From Undaria pinnatifida (taxonomy: Eukaryota; Sar; Phaeophyceae; Laminariales; Alariaceae), in the NCBI GenBank assembly GCA_012845835.1, contig JABAKD010000018.1, positions 2,466,729 through 2,530,728 on the forward strand: a DNA stretch of 64,000 bases, written 5' to 3'. Made by a program: the position numbers and the translations under genes. Under the pieces are notes generated by a model. The model ran no database searches. It worked only from the letters and a program-made list of their open reading frames with translations, and had not been told where the DNA came from. Shown here in pieces: positions 51,691 to 62,207 of the stretch (position 1 is its first letter; each line of letters starts with the position of its first letter).

Positions 51691-51814
51691 TTGTTCCAGT
51701 GCCGTTCGACTCGACTCACGTTTGGTTCCAAGTTTTTTGAGTAGTGTTCCAGCAAAATCGCCAGTCTTGCGCTCCACCGCAGGGGATGTTGATGCGTTGT
51801 GTGTTACACGCTAA

Positions 51815-51828
51815 CGAGGCTCATAACC
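51815..51828 (-). promoter_or_regulatory. primer-binding site, half-tRNA(Met) type (element B)
   Basis: On the element's sense strand GGTTATGAGCCTCG begins at the first base after the 5' LTR. The complement CGAGGCTCATAACC looks like an anticodon stem, CTCATAA loop and the start of the 3' stem of a tRNA(Met). Confidence 0.65.
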
Positions 51829-52372
51829 TATTAGAAATTGGTGGTGCCTGACCAATGACGTTCAGAGGCTAACACAGAGCCATGGCGAGACGAGCTCGAC
51901 CATGACTGATGATGGTTTAGACGATGGTGGATCACTTTAAATGGGCTCTCGTTGGGCCAACAAAACTTATGTCACTATGAACTGTCCAAGTTCAGATTCA
52001 GATGTGACGAGTAAACTCGATGTGCAAGCACTCGTGTCTCTTCCTTTTTACTCTAACAAGTTATCTCGTATGGTGGTATCCACTAGATACAACACCGAGG
52101 TCAATCTTACGCACGTGACGTAGTAAAAACTTCGATCTCACGCACGTGACCTAGTCAACGCTTTAATATTACGCGCACGTGTCCCGTCAACGCGTCATTA
52201 CTTGGTGGAACGTTGTAACATACCTGGTATATGTTTCCTCCTCCGTTCTAACGAAAACAACTTCTATCACATGGTTCCACAGCTTACCCAGTACTCTGCG
52301 TACACTCATTTGACTATGTGATGAACATTTACCTTTAACCGACGGATTCCTTGTGAATATTACTGTTTAACA
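51829..52372 (-). repeat. 5' LTR of element B
   Basis: 544 bp, sense-strand start TGTTAAACAGTA and end TTCTAATA (consensus TTCTAACA from three LTR copies). Contains two CACGCACGTGAC boxes and a GCGCACGTGTC box in U3. Confidence 0.85.
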
Positions 52373-52599
52373 TAAGGCCCCCACCGTGGGGTGAACCTAG
52401 ACGAGATTTGTTCGCCCTGCCCTGGTGATCATGACACCTTGAACTCGCTGTGGTCGTCTCGCAAATCGTCGCTAACCCGGCACCTGGGGGAGATGTCAGA
52501 CCAGCTACAATGCTGGAGCGCAAATGAATGCAGTTGAGTTGAATTGACACATGACGTTAGCTCAGTTAGATAATATTTCCCCCATCCGCGCCGGGGGGG

Positions 52600-53540
52600 C
52601 GGGGGCGCGGGGGGAGGGCTTTAGGTCGCATAGATGTAGGGGTTGGCTATACGCGTGGTGCTAGGTCTAGGCGATGGTGCAGGTGGTGGGTGAAGGAGGG
52701 GGCGCGGGGAACGGGGGTGGGTGGAAACTGCAGCAGCGGCATGGACGACTCTGAAACGATAACGAGGCGATATCCGGGGCGTAGAAGTGTTTATCACTCT
52801 GGCGGATTTCGATAGTAGGTGGGGCGTTCATCAAAGAGGAGGCGAGGAAAAAAAAAAAAAAAAGCGGGGGGGGGGGGAAGGGTTTTCAAGAGGTTTAGAT
52901 CACATATAACATTAAAATCAAGGATTTGGTCGACACTGATGTTCGCAACATTGTGTGTGATCCTCCGATCGCGCGTATAAACCATGAATGTAAGGGCCTA
53001 CTATACGCGCGGTGCTGGGTCTAGGCGATCGTGCGGGGTGTGGGGAAGAAGGGGGCGTTGGAGGGGGGGAGGGGGGATGAATGAAAGCTACGTCATGGAT
53101 AGCTAGAAAAATAATGACGTGATATCAATACATATATGATTAATACGCGCGATTGGAAGATCACACAAAATGTTGCGAAAATCAGTGTCGACCAAATCCT
53201 TCATTGCATAGCTGGAGTGTGTTTTAATATTATACGTGACCTAAACCTCTTGAACCCCCCCCCCCCCCCCCCCCGCCGCCGCCCTTTTTTTTTTTTTTTT
53301 TTTTCGCTCTCTCTCGCTCAAACGCCCCACCTAATATCGAAACCTGCCAAAGTAATAAACACTTCCACGCCCTGGATATCACCTGACTATCTTTTTAGAG
53401 CCGTCCATGTCAAAGCTGCAATCCCACCCCCACTCCCCTGCCCCCAACGTCCCCTCCTTCCTAACCAGCCCCCAACGTCCCCTCCTTCCTAACCACCCGA
53501 CCATCGCCTAGACCTAGCACCACGCGTATAGCCAACCCCT
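52600..53540. repeat. large inverted repeat, two ~390 bp arms
   Basis: 52,600-52,985 is an inverted version of 53,133-53,540. Both arms contain, in mirror order, the GGTCGCATAGATGTAGGGGTTGGC / GCCAACCCCTACATCTCTGCGACC ends, the GGTGCTAGGTCTAGGCGATGG box, the GGTGGGGCGTTC box and paired homopolymers (A16 with G12 on the left, C20 with T20 on the right). The spacer is about 150 bases. The right arm has a 28 bp unit (CCCAACGTCCCCTCCTTCC) duplicated at about 53,445-53,500. Confidence 0.7.
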
Positions 53541-53948
53541 ACATCTCTGCGACCTAAACCCCCCCCCCCCTCCCCGCCACATCCCCCCCCCCTCCCGCCC
53601 CCCTTTTGATCAAAATCAGCACCCCACGTCCTTAACCCCTCCGCCCTCCCCTCGCTGGATATTCGACTTACAGGATTCACATAAAATACTGATGTATTTC
53701 CTTCCATAGCTGTCAGATTTTGTCCCCCTCAGGAACGGGTTTTATAGTTTCCGCGCACAGACTGCCTAACATCGCCCTGTTGACCCTGATAGCTACACTG
53801 TTGTAGTTGCAAGAGGAGTCGCCGACCTATGTTCTTATGAGGACACACAACAACCCGTAATACGCGCGAGCGGAGTATCACACACAGCTTGCAAAGATGA
53901 GTTTCGACAAAGTTTTCGATCTCACAGCCGGACTGGAGTGTATTTATA
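53133..53948 (+). repeat. ~0.8 kb composite repeat, second copy
   Basis: Same part order as 15,283-16,165: ACGCGCGATTGG, ATAGCTGGAGTGTGTTTT, C20 (53,255-53,274), T20 (53,285-53,304), AAACGCCCCACCTAATATCG, CCCTTTTGATCAAAATCAG, TTTATAGTTTCCGCGCACAG, then a delta arm starting TGTTGACCCTG. Confidence 0.7.
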
Positions 53949-54119
53949 TTTTGGTAATATATACTTGAAAGCAAAAAGATAGGACCCCTCCCAATAAAAA
54001 ATCCACCCACATAGTATAGTGCAAGTACCAACGACACGTAGCTTGCAAATATGAGGATTGACCCGAAATTCGTCGAACTCACAGCAGCTGACGTCCTTGA
54101 ATATTTTTTTATGAATATA

Positions 54120-54900
54120 TATATATGCCCAGCCAGCGTCGGGGGAGCACCCACTTGCAGCATTGTTTTCTGGTCTGTTCTCCGCTGACTGTATCTTCAA
54201 CGGCGATGTGTGGCGATGTCCTCACCAATAATCTCGTCTCCATACCCCCACAAACGAATGACAAAATAAAGAGAGAAAAGGGACGAAAAAGGGACAAAAA
54301 GAAGGACGGAAAAAGGGAACGAAAAGGAAGGGTGATTGTTGTATGGCATCATCATAAGATTATCGACATTCAGTAGCACGACAACTAAATACATGTAAAG
54401 CGTGATTGTGACAGTACTCATGTTTTCGTCAGACTATCCGCCGGCACGATTACTCCGGCCGGAAAACTACCTCGAGCATTTTTTGTTTGTCATGCAAATA
54501 AATCGTACCTTCCTTGTATATTGTACATTCCGATACGGGTATTTAGAATTTGCGTGCACACGGCTTTTTGTATGTAGGTAAGGTAGAGGATGCTCTGGCA
54601 TCGCCCCACCTCACCCCTCCCCCCATAGCTCACAGCCAAAATCAGCCACAACTAGCATCCTGCTTGCTTTCAAGAACGACGCGTAACAGCATCAAGAAAC
54701 ACGAGGAAAACAGTCAGCGTGAATCGGTGGGGTGACAGCACCTACTCAAGGCACTAGTCTGTAGTACAACTCCTGTGCGTTCCTGTGTGCACTTCGTCCG
54801 GCTTCTTCGAATTTGGCGTCTTGAGCTGCGGTTACTTCTACTCCGCGACGACTCGTGCAACTCCTACACTACTCTGTCTTCTACATTCAAGTGAGCGTGT
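54120..54900. other. no recognised gene
   Basis: A purine-rich patch (GAGAGAAAAGGGACG, GAAAAAGGG) at 54,270-54,330 gives Lys/Arg-rich frames. Nothing convincing. Confidence 0.3.
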
Positions 54901-54907
54901 GACCTAT

Positions 54908-54928
54908 TGTTGCTGCTGCTGCTGTTGT

Positions 54929-54987
<59 letters not shown>

Positions 54988-55535
54988 CTTGTTCTTGTTG
55001 TTCTTGTTGTTGTTGTTCTTGTTGTTGCTGCTGTTGTTGTTGTTGTTGTTTTTGTTGTTGTTGTTGTGGTTGTTGTTGTTGTGGTTGTTGTTGTTGCTGT
55101 TGTTGTTGCTGTTGTTTTGTTGTTGTTGTTGTTGTATTTGTTGTTGTTGTTGTTGTGGTTCTTATTTTTGTTGTTATTTTATTTTAGTTGTATGGTGGGG
55201 TTGTTGTTGATGTTGAAGTGGTGATGGAGCTAGCTGTGGGTGTTGATGTTGATGTTGATGTTGATATTCGTGTTGTCGATGTTTTGTTGGTGTTAATGTT
55301 GTTGCGGTTGCTGTCGTTGGTTGGTGGTGTTGGTGCTGGCGTGCGTTTTTTGTTGTTGGTTGGTGTTGGTGTGCTTTCTTTGTTGTTGGTTGGTGGTGGT
55401 GGTGGTGGTGATGGTGGTGGTGGTTGTGGTGGTGGTGGTTGTGGTTGTGGTGGTGGTGGTGGTGGTTGTGGTGGTGGTGGTTGTGGTTGTGGTGGTGGTG
55501 GTGGTTGTGGTGGTTGTGGTGGTGGGTGGTGGGTG
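54908..55535 (+). repeat. (TTG)n and (GGT)n microsatellite block
   Basis: TTG triplets with CTG and CTT variants to about 55,180, a short non-repeat part, then TTGATG/TTGGTG and GGTGGTTGTGGTGGT repeats to 55,535. Long Leu, Val, Cys, Gly and Thr frames are artefacts. Confidence 0.95.
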
Positions 55536-55665
55536 TTGCTGTTTCACATTATTAACTCATCGCCTATAATCAAGTCCGTGGTCACACATAATAGGATACG
55601 CTCTAGTCGCTCTCTTTTTTAATGTTTTGTGGTCGTCACATTTATTTAGGGCGTAAAAAATTGTA

Positions 55666-56390
55666 TGTTCTCCCTTTCTCCTTCCCTATCCCTACCTAGA
55701 CGTAACTCAGACCAGAGAAGATCACTAAGAAGGCTGTTCTCCCCGCCTCCCCACGACGTCGATACGCGCCTTTAGTTTTTGTCGCGAGAAGACTGCAGCC
55801 CCTTCTTCCCTCGTCGACTCGTTCGTATCGAATTGCACTCTGCCCGCACGCTGTTTGGCACTCTCAGCACTTGATCGGCCTTTGCTCTTCTTGTTTCGCA
55901 TATTAATCCCAAAGGCCAAGCCACAATACGTGACATTCGAACTCCAGAACCCACTCTGTCGACTACTACATACAAGTAGTATGATAGCATTCGAGTGAAA
56001 CAACTATATACCTCACCGGGGTGATCTTTTCGATTTTCATGGTGCTCATCCCTTCTGTTATCTTTGCGGTTTTCCTTTCTCATTCTCCCTCCCTGTAGAC
56101 GTGACTCAGATCCAGGGCCCCTGAGCAGCGGCTCTTCTTGCCCCTCCCCACTGCGATGCGTGCCTTCATTTTATCGCGGGAAGATTGCAGAGCAACGTAC
56201 TTCTTCCCTCGTTGAGCCGCATCTAGTTAGGCCTGCCCACGTTGCTAGGATCTCTTTTCAGTTAGTTGTTGTTGTTGTTGTTGTTGTTGTTGCTGTTGTT
56301 GTTGTTGCTTTTTATTAATATTTTCAAGCAAACTCAAACGTCTGATCCGCCACGTGCAATTCGAATCTCAGCACCCACTATTATTACTGT
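55666..56390. repeat. diverged ~300 bp direct duplication, one unit carrying (GTT)n
   Basis: Unit 1 (about 55,666-55,970) and unit 2 (about 56,079-56,390) share AGACGTRACTCAGA, CGCGCCTTTAGTTTTTGTCGCG / CGTGCCTTCATTTTATCGCG, AAGACTGCAG, CTTCTTCCCTCGT, and a 3' part with ATTCGAACTCCAGAACCCACT / ATTCGAATCTCAGCACCCACT. Where unit 1 has a non-repetitive 50-base stretch, unit 2 has a (GTT)n run (56,266-56,310). A 92-codon minus frame over unit 1 (56,003-55,725) has a basic segment but no known domain and is broken in unit 2. Confidence 0.65.
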
Positions 56391-56700
56391 AGCAGCAATC
56401 GAGGGTTACCCCCGAGACCAGCGGGGCGAGCGGTGTGTGCTCTGGAGCGGAATAATACTGCATGCAGGAAACATTAAGATATCTGCTACCGGCTGGGCCA
56501 TGGCGTCCTATCTGACCGGGGCGAGGAATACCGAACAATCGAGATCGTCAAGAAGACATGTATTTAGATCTCGATCTCGATTCATATCACAAAAAAAAAA
56601 AATCGGGAGCTACACATTGCGGTTTGGAGCTACGTACGGAAGACCAAGAAAATCGCGAACGACACGTGCTACCATATATGGAGGTAATTACTGTACTGTT

Positions 56701-56954
56701 GACGCGTGCTACGACAGAGGTATACCTTCTTTTGGCGAAAATGGTTTTTGAATGACGGGGCTACTTGACCCAAAATCGTCGGAAATGGGCCTTTTTTGTT
56801 TGCGTGGTTCTCGTCGTGTACCTCGGCCATGGGATTTTTCACCCCGTAGGATTTTGTTTTGTCTCTCGAAACCAGTTTTTGAGAGAGGTGGCTCAAGCCC
56901 CCAAATTGAGGAACCTCAAAAGAAAAGTGGTGCACCTCCATCGTAGCATGCGTC
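56701..56954 (-). mobile_element. alpha-family element, both ends intact
   Basis: GACGCGTGCTACGACAGAGG at the left, GCACCTCCATCGTAGCATGCGTC at the right, with the full reverse body between. 254 bp. Confidence 0.8.
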
Positions 56955-57004
56955 GATTGCACAATAATAAGGTATTCCACATTTTGGCCACACTATTCTC
57001 TAAA

Positions 57005-57233
57005 TGACGCGTCCCCATGACCCTAAATCATCGGCATGTCGTTACTACTGTGCATCAATATTTTTGTGTTGTTTTGTATCTAGCCATGATGGGTTTGCCC
57101 ATGAAGTTGCACTCTCAGATAGCTCAAAACTTGGTTTTCGGGTGACGAATCGGGCTCTCGTCGATCCCAAGGAACCTCAGAAAATGCATGGCGCACCTCT
57201 ATCTACCCTCCGTAGCATGTATGCGTCGCTCGA
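57005..57233 (-). mobile_element. alpha-family element, strongly diverged
   Basis: CCCTAAATCATCGGCATG, GGAACCTCAGAAAATGCATGG, GCGCACCTCTATCTACCCTCCGTAGCATG. Ends weak. Confidence 0.45.
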
Positions 57234-57349
57234 TTTTCGTCAGTTCGCCTTCTCCCTGTAGCACGGACTGGTGACTGTATGTATAAGGTTTTGCTGCTGC
57301 TGGTTGCTGTGCGGGGTGTTCGTTCTAAGGACCCCCTTACGTCTCACGG

Positions 57350-57632
57350 AACGCGTGTGCTAAGATATATCAAAGAAAACACTTTTTAGGTGTAGCATTT
57401 ATTTAAGGACGGGGCGGGGCTACTGTAAAACCAACGATAATCGCAAATGCACTCTTCTTGGTTTGCTGTACGATTGATTTGTACAATATAGGCCATGGGT
57501 TCGGTCGTCAGTTTGCGTTTTCAGTTTGCGCAAAACAGTTTTTTGGGGGGCGATGTATTTACTACGGAGTTCTTCGAGAGAGGAGCCTCACAAAAGACAT
57601 GGTGAACATCTACCCTATACCATGGCGAGACG
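57350..57632 (-). mobile_element. alpha-family element, diverged
   Basis: ACGCGTGTGCTAAGATAT at the left, GGACGGGGCGGGGCTACTG, GGCCATGGGTTCGGTCG, GAGGAGCCTCACAAAAG, and CTACCCTATACCATGGCGAGACGC at the right. It runs directly into the next copy. Confidence 0.45.
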
Positions 57633-57914
57633 CATGATACGATAAGTGTACACCACTATTTTTTCCTTCTGAGCGAGGGCGGTGTCTTGAAGAGCTCTAT
57701 GTATACCTCACTCACCCCAAAATCTGATTTGTATGCAAACTGTGCAAAAAAGGACGAGGATTAGACTTTGACCTAATTACACAAAGATTATACCAAAAAA
57801 AGGAACTTGTTGAGTTGGCATTCCGACGATTTCTGGTTAAGATGGGCTAAGGAGCGCCCCGTCATACAGAGAATATTTTAGCCACAAGTGCTAGCTCCTA
57901 TCTTAACAGGCGTC
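57630..57914 (+). mobile_element. alpha-family element, diverged
   Basis: GACGCATGATACGATAAGTG at the left, GGACTTGTTGAGTTGGCATTCCGACGATTTCTGGTTAAG-type body, and CTTAACAGGCGTC at the right. Together with 57,350-57,632 it forms a tail-to-head pair of opposite orientation. Confidence 0.5.
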
Positions 57915-58755
57915 GCGAGAATACACAAACACGTTAATGTCATCGTAATGGTTCAATTGCAGGCGGAATAATGTCTCCATTAGTGTTACTACTACTACTA
58001 CTACCACTATTATATTATTGATTCTAAGGACTTTTGACTCATCATGACAAAACTTTCTAAAAACTGGTAACCGGTGTATTACGCAGCTTGCAAGTATGAG
58101 TCGGATCGACCCTAAATTTGTCGAACTTTTCACGCACCTCACGACGTCGTTAGAGTATTTGATGAAATACGTGTCAGGCCGAAAATTGCCAGTCTCTAAC
58201 GAAAACCATCCCGACCTCTTGAGACATTTGTTAATAGCCACAGGGGGCTTGTTGCAAGATGCCGAAGTTGGGTGGGTTTTGCGAATGAAAACACATGAAG
58301 CCTACGTGCGTACGTCATACATTAGCAAAACCGTGCGAGAAAGAGAGAGAAAAAAAACGCATCGATTGGTCGGGTTTGAAAATAGTCGCGAGGATGAAAA
58401 AGTTCGTCATTAATAATAGAGGCATAACGAAAGGCCGCGAGCCGTGTTTTGCGTTGAGGCACGCTCCATGCATCGAAGAATCAATTTCAGAATAATGATA
58501 CGTGCTCGTCATTAAAATGACGTTCCACCGATCTATATCCAGCACAAACCTGCAGTAGTAGCGCCAGTGCCGATGCCATGCCTCCTCGCATAGAGAGACA
58601 GACCATGTGGCCACAAACTACACACCAGATCAGTACACATGGAAACACGGTCTGATGATTTGGTCGTGCAATGCCAAACGCCATGAAGACAAAGGGGTAC
58701 ATAGAAAGACCAAAATACCCAACGTCTAGACCATGGTACTCGCGAGGGATCAAGG

Positions 58756-59018
58756 CTACGGTTGGGGGGCGCCCCCGAATTTTCACTACCGGAGGGTTTC
58801 CACCATCCACACGACGAATGACTTTGTGCCTCTCACCGACAAAAACACGTCATCAGGCGATTTGTTATGGCGCAGCGGAGCTAACCATCCCATTCATTGG
58901 GGATTCATATCGAAATGTTTTACGCAGCGCATGGAACAGGGGGGTCACTAGCGCGAGTGACCCCGAACTCCACCGCGAAAAAAAAGCCCACAAAACAACA
59001 TAACGCTCCTTCCGTGGC
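58756..59018 (+). mobile_element. gamma-family element
   Basis: CTACGGTTGGGGGGCGCCCCC at the left and CGCTCCTTCCGTGG at the right, with GTCACTAGCGCGAGTGACCCC at about 58,945 and CCACCGCGAAAAAAAAGCCC. Confidence 0.55.
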
Positions 59019-59160
59019 ATTGGTTGGACGAAGTATCTGAGGGTGTAGAAAATTATAATCAAGAGGTACTGCAAAGATAGAACAAAAACAGCGGAAAGGC
59101 ACAGACAACAAAAGTAACGCAGCAGAAGATTTAATCAGCAGCAGCAGCAGCAGGCATACC

Positions 59161-59328
59161 ATGGTGCGCATTGCGATCACTCTCCTCCTCCTTCTTCTCT
59201 GGATCACCACCGGAGAGTGGTGCATGACACGTGCTCGTGCAGAAAATCTTCGCGGGCCCGTGCCTGCATCAATCACTACTTGCACCCTCCGTGTACGCAA
59301 AAAAAGCATGCCTCTTACGGGTAAATGA
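59161..59328 (+). CDS. possible small secreted protein or first exon, 55 aa
   Basis: ATG in a strong context (ACCATGG), followed by a textbook secretion signal: MVRIAITLLLLLLWITTG, positive residue then a hydrophobic core, with a plausible cleavage after ARA (about residue 27). The mature part ENLRGPVPASITTC is short and has one or two Cys. The frame ends ACGGGTAAATGA, and ACG|GGTAAAT could be a splice donor, so this may be exon 1 of a longer secreted protein. A (CAG)5 run sits just upstream and a (CAG)6 run downstream at about 59,378-59,397. No family recognised. Confidence 0.35.
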   Translation: MVRIAITLLLLLLWITTGEWCMTRARAENLRGPVPASITTCTLRVRKKSMPLTGK

Positions 59329-59329
59329 G

Positions 59330-60230
59330 TCGTCCCACTGCTATCGGTGTAGTACAGCGACAAGGACACAGCACGCTGCAGCAGCAGCAGCAGCAGACCT
59401 CGCCCGTGTTAGCAGCATCGACGCTTTGCGCGTGTTCTTCTCATTACACAGATATTTTCACCCACCTCTGCACCCAACACAAACCGCGGCCGATGCCTCC
59501 TACACTCGTTTTTTTTTAGTACTGTATAGTGAGACGAGCGCCGTGGTCACAAACTTCGAGACACAGAAATACACAAGATAGCAAAACTCGCACAACAGTC
59601 AAGGTAATGTTGCCATGCATTTAGCTGCAATGAAACCATGAGGGCCAACGAAGAAAGGATGCAAGCCGGCACACCAAACTATGCGCAACAAAAAGGAGGA
59701 AAAAAAAAATACACAAAAAACGAGAGACTTTAGTCTACGTATTGAACTAATGAAGGAAACACGAAAGGAAAACTCTGTGGGGTACCTGAAAGAAGGAGAA
59801 GAGGACGCGGCACAAAAAGGAGGGTGAAAACAAAGAGCGGCCGCCAGCCAGCACCTACACATCACCCAATCAGACGCCATCTAATCAACGTCGGGGGGCC
59901 GCAACCATGTATTGGGTTTCGATGGCCCTGCTGTATGTAGGAGTAGGAGCACATTACCACGTGGTCTTGCGCTAGCGCACCGTTTCTGACTACAGCACGA
60001 CGGTGGTGCTCATGCCGTCGTCATCGGCCCCGTTCCCAACAAAACAATCACACAGGAACAAAGCAGATGACACCACCTAGTCGGCGATCGCCCCCGTACC
60101 CGAACTGGGCTCCGAATGTACCTACTAGAGGGATAAGAGTTAAGGGCATTGCTGCCTGCTGGTCTGTTCACTACTTACAGCGTGTTCGACGGCCGCCTGC
60201 ATAGCCCCCAACGGTATACATGAATGAAAA
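59330..60230. other. no recognised gene
   Basis: Frames of 64-116 codons on both strands without domains. The minus frame 59,880-59,599 has hydrophobic patches but is T/C-rich and not convincing. Confidence 0.3.
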
Positions 60231-60914
60231 CTATACCAGGTAAGTAAGTGCAAAGCAAAAGGTGAATATAAAACAAAATGCCGCACGCTGCAGAGCGCCA
60301 CGTCTCTTGAGCAGAGGAGAGGTCTCGCGAGTTACGCTTTGTCTCGACAGCGCCGCCGTGATGCTGCCACCACCCGTGCCATGGTAGCGTGTGCCGGTGT
60401 TGATGACGTGTCCGTGTGTGTGCTGTGTTTTGCGCTGGCTGTGCGGCGCTACGCTGCTGACGCGTATAGCATGCCCCAGGCATGTCAACACTACGAGTAG
60501 TAGCAGGTAGGTGTTTTGTGGTGCGGCTACTGTGCCCAGCTCAGCTGATTGAGAGATATTGCCGTCGCCTGCGGTTGTTGAAGAGTCTCCAAACAAACGG
60601 TGCCCGGCAGTTCCACGGCAAGTAATTCGAAGGCGTTGGCCAATCATAAACCCCGCCGCCTGGACACCTACCTCAGTCTGGCTCAAGATATGGAAAAATC
60701 TATTGTAAGAGACAGAAATCAAACGGTGCTTTTCAGTCTCAACCCTATCAATAGGAAGATGTAGTTGCTGTCCACCCAATGCCTTCTGGCCGAAGGGGGG
60801 GGGGGGAGGCGGAGCCGTTCGGTTGGGCAGGTGACAACGCTTGCCAGAGATAAATAATGGGATAATAGTATTGAAAATCGAAATAACGCCACAACCGAGG
60901 AAAGGGGTTATCAT
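60231..60914 (-). CDS. hypothetical protein, 227 aa, weak
   Basis: A long open frame for this window that is not inside a recognised repeat family. Features: a hydrophobic start (MITPFLGCGVISIFNTIIPLF), a proline run from a G/C tract, a polar middle with FGDSSTTAGDGNISQS, a hydrophobic stretch YLLLLVVLTCLGHAI near residue 143, and a hydrophobic C-terminus (AAFCFIFTFCFALTYLV). It could be an exon set or chance. No family recognised. Confidence 0.25.
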   Translation of the reverse strand: MITPFLGCGVISIFNTIIPLFISGKRCHLPNRTAPPPPPPFGQKALGGQQLHLPIDRVETEKHRLISVSYNRFFHILSQTEVGVQAAGFMIGQRLRITCRGTAGHRLFGDSSTTAGDGNISQSAELGTVAAPQNTYLLLLVVLTCLGHAIRVSSVAPHSQRKTQHTHGHVINTGTRYHGTGGGSITAALSRQSVTRETSPLLKRRGALQRAAFCFIFTFCFALTYLV

Positions 60915-60919
60915 AACAA

Positions 60920-61440
60920 TGATCCACAGAGTTCTTCAGTCGGGATAATTGTAATCCAACTAAATTCGCTGAACGTTTATGGTCGCAAACACCCTGTCAA
61001 CAGTACTATGAGGATCCGGTAAAATGGAGCGGAAACCCCTTGTGATTCCACGCGCCGGCTCGAATCCTTCTGCCGACGACGCCCTTTTATTGAGGAATCT
61101 ATAGGTTATATCATCAATTTTAGTCAAACACAAAATAATTAATACCCTATAAATATCCCAACAAAAAATGGCGTCGAAGACTGAGATCAGGCGTTTTTAT
61201 GGGTGCTGGGTTAGGATCTCACCCTTCACCAATAATAGAGACTTCAACAACAATAGATTTTAAAACTTCTCCATGATGTCGACAACAAGAAAAGGGATCT
61301 CCTCGGTATTTTCAGAGAATGGAATCGTGTGGATGTTCATACGCCCGCCCGTATATTCGGTCTGCACACTGCTATCCCGACGGGAGGGTGTTATACAAGG
61401 CTTTGTTTGGGCAGGCGATAGGCTAACCTTTTCCCAGTGG
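60920..61440. other. no recognised gene; partial copy of the start-of-window repeat
   Basis: TTATACAAGGCTTTGTTTGGGCAGGCGATAGGCTAACC at 61,392-61,430 matches the tRNA-like repeat at 65-100 and 348-385. It lies directly before an alpha element. Confidence 0.4.
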
Positions 61441-61448
61441 CATATATA

Positions 61449-61700
61449 TGCTACGATAGAGGTAACACTTTTTGTCCGAAATGGTTTCTGGATGTCGGGG
61501 CTCCTCAACGCAAAATCGTCGGAAAATACGCCCCATTTTTTTTGCACCGATTGCTGTGTATACCTAGGCTATGGGATTTTCCATCCCGTAGCAGATTGTC
61601 TTAGTTTTCTCCAAATCAGATTTTGGGAGAGGTATGTCTTGAGCTCTCAAATTGAGGAACCTCAGAAAAAGAGTGGTGCACCTCTATCGTAGCACGCGTC
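61449..61700 (-). mobile_element. alpha-family element
   Basis: TGCTACGATAGAGGTAACAC at the left, GCACCTCTATCGTAGCACGCGTC at the right, with the full reverse body between. CCAGTG lies just outside the left end (61,434) and at the right end (61,700-61,705), a possible target duplication with uncertain edges. It interrupts the start-of-window repeat. Confidence 0.75.
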
Positions 61701-61704
61701 CAGT

Positions 61705-62205
61705 GTGATCACACGGACAAACACCCTCTTCTAATACCTCGTCGTTATTAAGTGCCCGCCGCCTCGAGAGTCAAATGGTTACCCTCGAATTATATTAGAA
61801 GAGTTGGCGCCGGGGGGGGGTTCAAGTTGCACGTGGATCGGACGTTCAAGTTTATGTGAAAAAATAAAACAAACATCGATGGGATCAACTGCTGAGAGCA
61901 CCTAACAGCGTGGGTGGGCGCATGTCGAGGCGACTCGACGAGGGAGGAAAAGGGATGAATTATTCTCGCTATGAAAATGAAGGACGCATACTGCAGTGGG
62001 GAGGGGGGGGGAAAGCCTGCTCCTACAGTGACCTCCGTTCTGAGTTACAACTACATTACGGAGGTAAAAGGCGAAAATAGAAAGTTCGAGAAAATAGCTA
62101 ACGGGATGAGCAAAAAACTAAGGAACCACGTATATTTTCTGCAGTGTTTGAACGATGGTTCCGGGGCACTGACACTGACTCGAAACACCCGTAAGCGTGC
62201 TGCGG
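61705..62205. other. no recognised gene
   Basis: A 98-codon plus frame (61,971-62,267) runs into the next alpha element and has no domain (FEKIANGMSKKLRNHVYF). G-rich runs at 61,812 and 62,001. Confidence 0.3.
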
Positions 62206-62207
62206 AA

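Larger units (their letters stand above)
45965..52372 (-). mobile_element. Ty1/copia LTR retrotransposon B (integrase deleted, extra ORF)
   Basis: 6.4 kb element on the minus strand: 5' LTR 51,829-52,372, primer site, leader with a 67 bp minisatellite, Gag ORF, protease, RT, RNase H, an extra reading frame, 3' LTR 45,965-46,484. The whole zinc-binding and D-D-E integrase region is absent between protease and the pre-RT linker. The flanks do not match as a target duplication (GAGAG and TAAGG on the plus strand), so one side may have rearranged. It could not integrate by itself. Confidence 0.85.

Noticed and set aside
45960-52377. Matching target-site duplication for element B
   Set aside because: The five bases outside the two LTRs (GAGAG and TAAGG) differ, so none is claimed.
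54785-55622. Leu/Val/Cys/Gly-rich open frames of 80-144 codons
   Set aside because: Products of the TTG and GGT microsatellites, open in all frames.
58096-58413. 105-codon plus-strand ORF beginning MSRIDPKFVEL
   Set aside because: Its start is a delta-family arm (the same text occurs near 54,050), and the tail is Lys/Arg-rich simple sequence.
61020-61090. Possible tRNA gene (GGCTCGAATCC)
   Set aside because: A B-box-like phrase is present, but no acceptor or anticodon arm can be paired around it.
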